This document shows positions 5,265-10,057 of a stretch of DNA of 10,057 nt, piece by piece. The translations under genes were made by a program, and so were the position numbers. The notes below the pieces were generated by a model. It made no database searches, was not told where the DNA came from, and saw only the letters and a program-made list of their open reading frames with translations. The DNA is from Actinomycetes bacterium. Its GTDB lineage: Bacteria; Actinomycetota; CADDZG01; JAHWKV01. The stretch covers positions 1 to 10,057 of the forward strand of contig JAJCYF010000140.1 in the NCBI GenBank assembly GCA_029263035.1, given 5' to 3'. Each line of letters starts with the position of its first letter. Within the stretch, counting starts at the first letter, position 1.

Positions 5265-5750
5265 CTAATCGCCCACCACCAGCCGGCGAAACGCCGGCAT
5301 GCTGGAGTGGCGGCCCGCCACTATCAGCCGGTCCCCCGGCTCGAGCCTCTCCGAGTCCCGGGGACCGTGGATCACGGCGTGACCCCGCAGGATCGTCATC
5401 ACGTTAATACCGGTGGCGCTGCGGATGTGCAGCTCCTCAATGGTCTGGCCGGTTCCCGGAGAGCCGGGACTGAGGGTGTACCACTCAATGGCCAGGTCGT
5501 CGACCACCTGCTCTATTTCGGTGATCGCCGCCGGCGGAGAGAGGCCTCCGGTCAGGATCGCCCCGGCAACCTTCGCCTGCTCGTCGTTCATAGCCACCGT
5601 GACCGGCATCTCGCTGTCCGGCGGGACGAAGTAGATATCCCGCCGGCCGCTGTTGTGAACCACGATCGTCAGTACCGCCCCGTAGTCGCAGTCGATGCTG
5701 TACCGGCGCCCGATCCCCGGCAGCTCCTCTTCCCGGACCAAACGGCTCAT
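5265..5750 (-). CDS. khtT: KhtT-like regulatory subunit of a cation/proton antiporter
   Basis: A soluble 161-residue protein, matching the length of Bacillus KhtT (YhaT). It has the family N-terminal signature LPGIGRRY (residues 10-17) followed by a small beta domain with HNSGRRDIY (32-40), and a C-terminal RCK_C/TrkA-C domain (~85-160) with IEWYTL and the terminal pattern EPGDRLIVAG. Characterised members bind the cytoplasmic face of the K+/H+ antiporter KhtU and control it in response to c-di-AMP and pH; applying that here is by homology. The ATG at 5750 has GAGGAGG 7 nt before it. It sits 52 bp after secDF and 14 bp before the antiporter gene, the expected regulator-transporter pairing. 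It is notable that the partner already carries its own RCK domains. Confidence 0.92.
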   Translation of the reverse strand: MSRLVREEELPGIGRRYSIDCDYGAVLTIVVHNSGRRDIYFVPPDSEMPVTVAMNDEQAKVAGAILTGGLSPPAAITEIEQVVDDLAIEWYTLSPGSPGTGQTIEELHIRSATGINVMTILRGHAVIHGPRDSERLEPGDRLIVAGRHSSMPAFRRLVVGD

Positions 5751-5757
5751 GTCAGCG

Positions 5758-5764
5758 CCTCCTC
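5758..5764 (-). promoter_or_regulatory. Ribosome binding site of khtT
   Basis: GAGGAGG on the minus strand, 7 nt before ATG 5750, inside the 52-bp secDF-khtT gap. It is a strong independent site, so khtT translation need not depend on secDF. Confidence 0.75.
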
Positions 5765-5802
5765 AATAGGCTTTCGAGACCCGCGGATACGATGCCGGCC
5801 GC

Positions 5803-8112
5803 TCACCGCCGGGACCGGCCGGAAGAGGACCGGCGGGACGAACTGGGCGGCTTGCGCCTGGCCGTGGCGGTCTTGCGGATCGGGGTGGGCGCCGGCTTCC
5901 ACCGGTCGAGCATCACACACAGGGGAGCCGCAGTGAGCACCGAGCTGTAGGTGCCGACCCCGATACCGATGATCAGCGCCAGGGCAAAGTCCTGCAGGCT
6001 GTCCCCGCCCAGGACGTAGAGAGCGATCAGGATGAAGAACGCCCCCAGACCGGTGTTGACGGTCCGGGGGAAGGTCTCCAGGCAGGCGTCGTTGGCCACC
6101 TTCTCCAGGGGCTCGCTCACCCGCTCCCGGCGCCGTTCCCGGATGCGGTCGAAGACCACCACCGAGTCGTTGATCGAATAACCGATGACCGTGAGAAGGG
6201 CGGCCAGGAACACGCCGTCGATTTCCTTGCCCAGCCAGGCGAATATGCCCATCAGGATCAGAACGTCGTGGAACATGGCCAGCACCGCCGCCAGTCCGAA
6301 GTTCCACCGGAAGCGGATCGCCAAGTAGCCAAGCTGCGCCAGCAGAGCCAGGCCCAAAGCGATCAGCGCCTTTTGGCGAAGCTCGTTGCCGATGCTCGGA
6401 CCGATGAACTCGTCCCGGACCTTTTCGGCGGAACCGCCCAGCCCCTCGACCGTGGCCAGTACCTCAGCCTCTTTCTCCGTGCTCATCTGGCCGCTGCGGA
6501 TGCTGACGTTGCCCTCACCCGACTCCTGCACCAGCGCCCGGGGCAGGTCGACCTCGGCCAGGCCGTCACGCAGCTGCTCGATGTCTACCGGGCGCTCGGT
6601 GGAGTACTCCAGCAGGCGCCCGCCGGTGAACTCCAGGCCGAAGTTCAGGTTGCGCAGGAACAGTCCGGCAACGCAGGCGGCCACCACAACCAGGGAGATC
6701 GCGAAGAAGATCTTGCTGTGGCCTATGACATCGGGCTGTTTGGCGTCCAGCCAGTTCATCAGCTTCCGCTTGGACTCAATGCCCAGCATGCGGGGGTGAT
6801 TGCGAAGTGCCGGGATCTTCACCAGTAGCTCGATGAGTACCCGGGTGACCACCAGTGCGGTGAAGATCGACACCGCCACCCCGACCGTCAGCGTCACGCC
6901 GAAGCCCCGGACCGCGCCCGACGCCAGGAAGAACAGCAGGATCGCGGCCAGGACAGTGGTGGCGTTCGAGTCCCCGATGGCACTGAGCGCCTTCTTGAAA
7001 CCGAGGCCGACGGCAGCCAGGGGCCGTTTTTTGCCGACGTACTCCTCACGTATTCGCTCGAACACCAATACGTTGGCGTCGACGGCCATACCGATGGCCA
7101 GCACAAACCCCGCGATGCCCGGCAGGGTCAGGGTCGCATTGAGCGCCAGGAGCACGGCAAAGGAGATCAGGCCGTACAACAGCAGGGCGATGGCCGCCGC
7201 TCCGCCGATAAGCCGGTAGTAGAAGACCATGTACAGGATGGTCAGGGCGGCGCCGATGATCGCCGCACGGGTGCTGGCCTCAATGGCCGCCGCGCCCAGC
7301 GTCGGCCCCACAGTCCGCTGCTCGACGATCTCCACCGGAACCGGCAGGGCGCCCGCCCGGACCAGCAGGGCCAGGTCCTTGGCTTCCTCTTCTCCGAAGT
7401 TGCCGGTGATGACCGTAGAACCGCCGCCGATGCCCTCTTCGCACACGATGCCCGGGTCGACCTGAGGTGCCGAGATGATCTCGTTGTCCAGGACGATCGC
7501 CACCAGGCGTTTGGGATCCCCCTCGGGGTTGCAGGCGGCGGCTCCGGTCAACTGCTCCCACTGCTCGCTGCCCGCCCGCTCGAAGTCGATGCTGACCTGC
7601 CAGGCGCCCCCTTGGTCCAGGATGGCGTCGGCGCCCCTGACTGCGTCGCCGCCCACCTGCGAGGGGCCGAGCGCCAGCGACCGGCCCAGCTCATCGGTCA
7701 GGGTGATCGAGCCGTCCTCAGCGGGAACCGGCTCGGCCCCGGGGTCTGCGGGGGGTGCCACCGCTCCGAGGACCGGGTGGAACTCCAGCTGTGCGGTCCG
7801 GCCGATGACATCCACCGCCTGCTCGGGGTCCTCCACCCCGGGCAGCTCAACGATGATCCGCTGGTCGCCGCTGCGCTGCAGGCTTGACTCGGAAACGCCC
7901 AGCTGGTCAACCCGCCGGCGCAGCACCTCAACCGTACGGGTCACCGCGTCGTCGGCGGAGCCCCTTACGTCCGCCGTGTCGGCCTCCAAGACGATCTGGC
8001 TGCCGCCCTTGAGGTCCAAGCCCAGGCGAGGTTCACGGGTGAGGGCCAGGGCGACTGACCCGGCAATGACGAGGACGGCAAACAGGCCGCGCCACAAAAG
8101 CTGGCGGTTCAT
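5803..8112 (-). CDS. secDF: Protein translocase subunit SecDF (SecD and SecF fused)
   Basis: A 769-residue fusion that assists SecYEG by using the proton (or sodium) gradient to pull exported proteins across the membrane. SecD half: TM1 at ~8-25, GLDLKGGSQIVLEAD (31-45), the large extracytoplasmic P1 domain (~46-265), then TMs with AVDANVLVFERIREE (343-357). Linker ~436-465. SecF half: TM at ~467-487, FGLEFTGGRLLEY (491-503), the small P4 domain, and TMs with SINDSVVVFDRIRE (646-659) and FPRTVNT (681-687). Asp344, Asp649 and Arg683 align by motif with the ion-path residues of Thermus SecDF; the last two keep the 34-residue spacing. The basic Ser/Arg-rich tail (742-769) is probably cytoplasmic. 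The ATG at 8112 is preferred over an upstream in-frame start at 8193 because GGAGG lies 9 nt before it and the extra 27 residues are not family-like. P1 has two cysteines (194, 224). Confidence 0.96.
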   Translation of the reverse strand: MNRQLLWRGLFAVLVIAGSVALALTREPRLGLDLKGGSQIVLEADTADVRGSADDAVTRTVEVLRRRVDQLGVSESSLQRSGDQRIIVELPGVEDPEQAVDVIGRTAQLEFHPVLGAVAPPADPGAEPVPAEDGSITLTDELGRSLALGPSQVGGDAVRGADAILDQGGAWQVSIDFERAGSEQWEQLTGAAACNPEGDPKRLVAIVLDNEIISAPQVDPGIVCEEGIGGGSTVITGNFGEEEAKDLALLVRAGALPVPVEIVEQRTVGPTLGAAAIEASTRAAIIGAALTILYMVFYYRLIGGAAAIALLLYGLISFAVLLALNATLTLPGIAGFVLAIGMAVDANVLVFERIREEYVGKKRPLAAVGLGFKKALSAIGDSNATTVLAAILLFFLASGAVRGFGVTLTVGVAVSIFTALVVTRVLIELLVKIPALRNHPRMLGIESKRKLMNWLDAKQPDVIGHSKIFFAISLVVVAACVAGLFLRNLNFGLEFTGGRLLEYSTERPVDIEQLRDGLAEVDLPRALVQESGEGNVSIRSGQMSTEKEAEVLATVEGLGGSAEKVRDEFIGPSIGNELRQKALIALGLALLAQLGYLAIRFRWNFGLAAVLAMFHDVLILMGIFAWLGKEIDGVFLAALLTVIGYSINDSVVVFDRIRERRRERVSEPLEKVANDACLETFPRTVNTGLGAFFILIALYVLGGDSLQDFALALIIGIGVGTYSSVLTAAPLCVMLDRWKPAPTPIRKTATARRKPPSSSRRSSSGRSRR

Positions 8113-8121
8113 CGGTGGGTT

Positions 8122-8126
8122 CCTCC
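8122..8126 (-). promoter_or_regulatory. Ribosome binding site choosing the secDF start
   Basis: GGAGG on the minus strand, 9 nt before the ATG at 8112. It supports this start over the in-frame upstream codon at 8193. Confidence 0.7.
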
Positions 8127-8162
8127 AAACGATTGGAATAGCTGGCGATATCAACTCTAGAC

Positions 8163-8190
8163 CCCGGAGTTCTGGTCTGGGAATTCCGGG
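8163..8190. repeat. Hairpin between the unknown gene and secDF
   Basis: CCCGGAGTTC (8163-8172) and GAATTCCGGG (8181-8190) can form a 10-bp stem with one G.U pair (plus-strand RNA) or one A-C mismatch (minus-strand RNA), with an 8-nt loop. It begins 13 nt after the stop codon of the gene ending at 8204 and lies ~50 nt before the secDF start. With no U-rich tail it is at best a weak terminator; it may lower readthrough, protect an mRNA end, or sit in a secDF leader. Confidence 0.45.
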
Positions 8191-8203
8191 CAAACTTGAC
8201 CGT

Positions 8204-8566
8204 CTAGGCCGGCGGGGGGCCTCTCAGCGAGGGCCTGCTCAACTGCGGTACTGAGTGCAGCCCAACTGCCAGGAGGAGCAGGACAACTGCCCCAACGACC
8301 GGCGCAAGACCGAGGGCATCCGCCATCGCTGCGGGCGCCGCGGCTCCGGCTCGACGCGCCGAAACCTGCGGGACGGTCCGGGCCAACCCGATCTGGGCGT
8401 CATCGGGCATCGGGGAAAGCAAACTTTGATCGAGGGTACCGGCTAAAGAGCCCCGTCCTGAACCGGGACCCCGCTCGACGCCCCCGGCAAGCACGAGCAC
8501 CATTATCAGGGCAGCCGAAAAGAGCGCCAGGGCGCTGAGACCGGCGAGTTTGGCGTGCGCAATCAT
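8204..8566 (-). CDS. Hypothetical two-TM membrane protein between mnhG and secDF
   Basis: I do not recognise a family. The 120-residue product has two clear hydrophobic segments (about 8-28 and 84-104) enclosing a ~55-residue Gly/Ser/Ala/Arg-rich loop, and a short Pro/Arg-rich C terminus. The N terminus (MIAHAKLAGL then a hydrophobic stretch) could be an uncleaved signal anchor. The ATG at 8566 is 9 bp after the mnhG stop, but no Shine-Dalgarno sequence is visible, so expression would rely on coupling or re-initiation. Evidence that it is real is its co-directional fit into an otherwise tight operon and a sensible membrane topology. It could be an accessory Mrp-linked or Sec-linked protein, or a poorly conserved spacer ORF. 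Confidence 0.55.
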   Translation of the reverse strand: MIAHAKLAGLSALALFSAALIMVLVLAGGVERGPGSGRGSLAGTLDQSLLSPMPDDAQIGLARTVPQVSARRAGAAAPAAMADALGLAPVVGAVVLLLLAVGLHSVPQLSRPSLRGPPPA

Positions 8567-8575
8567 AACGGAAGT

Positions 8576-8917
8576 CTAACCGTGCGGAGCGTCCGGGCTT
8601 TCGTGCTCCGCCAGCTCGTCGATGTGAAGCCGGTCTCGCTCGGCCGCCAACGTGCGATAGGCGGCGCGGCCGATCAGGTGTGCGGCAATTGGCGCGGTCA
8701 ACAGCTGGAGCACCCCCACCAGCAGCAGGGTCGGGATGGCGGATGCCTCCACTCGCAAGATCGCTCCGCCCACCACCAGGAGCATGCCGAGTGTCGCCGA
8801 CTTGGTCGCCGGGTGCATCTTGGCCAGGACGCCGTTGAACCGGTTGAGGCCGACGGCCGCCAGCAGCACGATTACCGCACCGGAGAGGACGGCGGCGGCG
8901 GCTATCCAGTCAGTCAC
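8576..8917 (-). CDS. mnhG: Mrp Na+/H+ antiporter subunit G
   Basis: A 113-residue MrpG/MnhG/PhaG-family membrane protein, a small subunit of the multi-subunit Mrp cation/proton antiporter in the cytoplasmic membrane. Three TM segments are visible (about 5-23, 41-57 and 60-82) and the family signature MHPATKSATLG falls at residues 34-44. A charged C-terminal tail (~90-113) is probably cytoplasmic. The start is GTG at 8917, overlapping the end of mnhF by 8 bp, and the TAG stop at 8576 is followed after 9 bp by the next gene. The order E-F-G matches canonical mrp operons. Confidence 0.95.
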   Translation of the reverse strand: MTDWIAAAAVLSGAVIVLLAAVGLNRFNGVLAKMHPATKSATLGMLLVVGGAILRVEASAIPTLLLVGVLQLLTAPIAAHLIGRAAYRTLAAERDRLHIDELAEHESPDAPHG

Positions 8918-9176
8918 GGCCGGAGTCCTTCTCGATGAACCGCGCCAGGAACGAGGTCCCCAGAAAGCCGACCAGCGCGACGACGACCAGCACCGACGCG
9001 TTCAGGCCGGAGCGCGACCGGGCGGCCGCCACCCCCAGGCTGGCGACAACCACCAGGACCAGCGTGTCGGAGGCCACTATCCGCGCCGCCATGGACGGGC
9101 CGAGCGCCACCCGAACCAGGCAGAGGGCGCCGGCCGCCGCCAGAATCAACAGCGAGATCGTGTAGACCGCGTTCAT
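8910..9176 (-). CDS. mnhF: Mrp Na+/H+ antiporter subunit F
   Basis: An 88-residue MrpF/MnhF/PhaF-family protein with three TM segments (about 3-24, 34-52 and 59-79). The signature GPSMAARIVASDTL at residues 26-39 matches the GP-x-x-x-x-R-x-x-A-x-DTL pattern of the family. The ATG at 9176 overlaps the mnhE stop as ATGA, so translation is probably coupled, and its 3' end overlaps mnhG. It is an obligate small subunit of the Mrp complex. Confidence 0.95.
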   Translation of the reverse strand: MNAVYTISLLILAAAGALCLVRVALGPSMAARIVASDTLVLVVVASLGVAAARSRSGLNASVLVVVALVGFLGTSFLARFIEKDSGRD

Positions 9177-9685
9177 CCCATCTCCCGGCCGGTTTCGGCC
9201 GCCAGCTCCTCCGGGGAGCCGAAGGCCCGCAACGCAAGCTCCTCAAACCGGTGCAGGTCTCTGCGAACCTTCTCCAGGTCGTGCAGGTGCAACACGTGGA
9301 CGTAGATCATCCTGCGTTCCATGTTCACCTCCAGGGTGAGGGTGCCCGGGGTGAGGCTGATCGCGTTGGCCACCATCGTCGCCACTCCCCGGCTGCTCAT
9401 GTGCAAAGGAACCGCGACCACCCCTTCGCGTATCCGGTCTCCCGGAGTAGCCACCTCCCAGGCAAGGACGAGATTTGCCTCGACCAGCTTGTAAAAGAAG
9501 TGAAGAAAGAACCTTATCGCCGCCACCGGCCGGAAGCTGGAGCCGGGTCCCTCGGGCGCGGCCGGGAAGACGAAGACCAGCGCCACCGCCACCGCAATCC
9601 CGCCGAGGACGTTGGCCGGAGTCACCTCACCCCAAAGGAACACCCAAATCGTGCTGATCCAAACGCCGGTGAGGATGCGGTTCAC
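9173..9685 (-). CDS. mnhE: Mrp Na+/H+ antiporter subunit E
   Basis: A 170-residue MrpE/MnhE/PhaE-family protein. The N-terminal hydrophobic region (about 4-40) begins NRILTGVWISTIWVFLWGE; FLHFFYKLVEANLVLAWEV follows at ~60-78, and the diagnostic ANAISLTPGTLTLEV is at 106-120, ahead of a soluble C-terminal domain with the histidine-containing stretch YVHVLHLHDLE. The GTG at 9685 shares GTGA with the mnhD stop and is chosen because it gives the normal family length and N terminus; a longer in-frame reading up to 9982 would add ~99 residues that only mirror the mnhD gene. Mrp complexes exchange Na+ for protons and support alkali and salt tolerance. Confidence 0.95.
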   Translation of the reverse strand: MNRILTGVWISTIWVFLWGEVTPANVLGGIAVAVALVFVFPAAPEGPGSSFRPVAAIRFFLHFFYKLVEANLVLAWEVATPGDRIREGVVAVPLHMSSRGVATMVANAISLTPGTLTLEVNMERRMIYVHVLHLHDLEKVRRDLHRFEELALRAFGSPEELAAETGREMG

Positions 9686-10057
9686 TTGAACACCGTCGTC
9701 ACGTAGACCGATGGGTCGAGCAGCTGGGCGGCCGCCCGGGTCGAAAGGTCCCACAGCGGCCCGGAGGCCAGGGCGATGGCGATGCTGAGCCCCACCAGGC
9801 CGGCCGTCGCCAGGATCATGCCGGCCGGGGCGCCCATCGGTCCCGCCCCGGGCGCCAGAGCACCGGGTTCCCTGCCGGCGGGAACCTCCTCGGCAACCCC
9901 CCAGAAAACCCCGGCCCAGATCTTGGTCATGGAGAACAGGGTGAGGGCACTCACCGCCAGGCTGACCGCCACCACCACCCACTGCTGTTGCGCCACCCCC
10001 GCCTCCACCAGGCCGAGCTTGGCGACGAACCCCGAAAACGGGGGGATGCCGGCCAGG
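9682..10057 (-). CDS. mnhD: Mrp Na+/H+ antiporter subunit D, C-terminal part (5' end outside window)
   Basis: The reading frame comes in from the right edge with LAGIPPFSGFVAKLGLVEAG, the conserved loop of the MrpD/NuoM-NuoN proton-pumping antiporter family, and continues through three TM segments (near QQWVVVAVSLAVSALTLFSM, GMILATAGLVGLSIAIAL and the region before the C terminus). It ends VTTVFK with a TGA that overlaps the mnhE GTG. About 125 residues are present of the usual ~490-500. Assignment to MnhD rather than a Complex I subunit rests on the following E, F and G genes. Subunits A-C (and the rest of D) are expected beyond the window. Confidence 0.93.
   Translation of the reverse strand, partial: LAGIPPFSGFVAKLGLVEAGVAQQQWVVVAVSLAVSALTLFSMTKIWAGVFWGVAEEVPAGREPGALAPGAGPMGAPAGMILATAGLVGLSIAIALASGPLWDLSTRAAAQLLDPSVYVTTVFK

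Noticed and set aside
5747..6307. Minus-strand ORF in a second frame at the secDF 3' end
   Set aside because: It lies within the SecF coding region and its product is low-complexity with no domain; secDF motifs continue in the other frame to the stop at 5803.
8113..8193. A 27-residue N-terminal extension of SecDF
   Set aside because: It needs a start without a ribosome site, is not SecD-like, and runs through the region of the SD and stem-loop; ATG 8112 has GGAGG at a good distance.
9686..9982. A ~99-residue N-terminal extension of MnhE
   Set aside because: It is the shadow of the mnhD 3' end in another frame; MnhE family proteins begin at the NRILTG segment, and the GTGA overlap explains the start.

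Overview
This window looks like chromosomal core DNA from a high-GC bacterium. The best guess is an Actinobacteriota-like lineage, judged from base composition, GTG/TTG starts, the PBP style and the GlsB-type protein. No ribosomal or taxonomic marker fixes the group, and the fused secDF is not what well-studied actinobacteria carry. No transposase, phage, tRNA, rRNA or CRISPR signal was seen.

Layout. Positions 1-1061 (+) hold the 3' part of a class A penicillin-binding protein gene. A short, relatively AT-rich convergent spacer with an inverted repeat follows. Next, on the minus strand, comes a GlsB/YeaQ/YmgE-type small membrane protein gene (1283-1672) with a clear Rho-independent terminator at its 3' side (1237-1263). 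The ~480 bp spacer 1673-2155 has no convincing gene but is unusually structured. It contains two overlapping palindromes next to the glsB-like start, several GC-rich hairpins, and three tandem ~52 bp repeats that abut and include the uppP stop codon, plus one inverted partial copy.

From 2156 to the right edge everything is on the minus strand and tightly packed. In transcription order it is mnhD (partial), mnhE, mnhF, mnhG, an unknown two-TM protein, secDF (fused), khtT, a CPA2 cation/proton antiporter with an unusual C-terminal channel-like and RCK module, and uppP. Several junctions overlap by 4-8 bp (mnhD/E GTGA, mnhE/F ATGA, mnhF/G 8 bp, antiporter/uppP TTGA), which suggests translational coupling.

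Theme. The minus-strand cluster joins monovalent cation/proton exchange (Mrp D-G, KhtT plus antiporter) with envelope work that depends on ion gradients or lipid carriers (SecDF in protein export, UppP in undecaprenyl carrier recycling). A cell-wall synthase lies nearby on the other strand. The two points most worth a second look are the antiporter, which carries what appears to be a K+-channel-like 2-TM pore region lacking its selectivity filter ahead of an RCK domain, and the repeat- and hairpin-rich spacer between uppP and the glsB-like gene.
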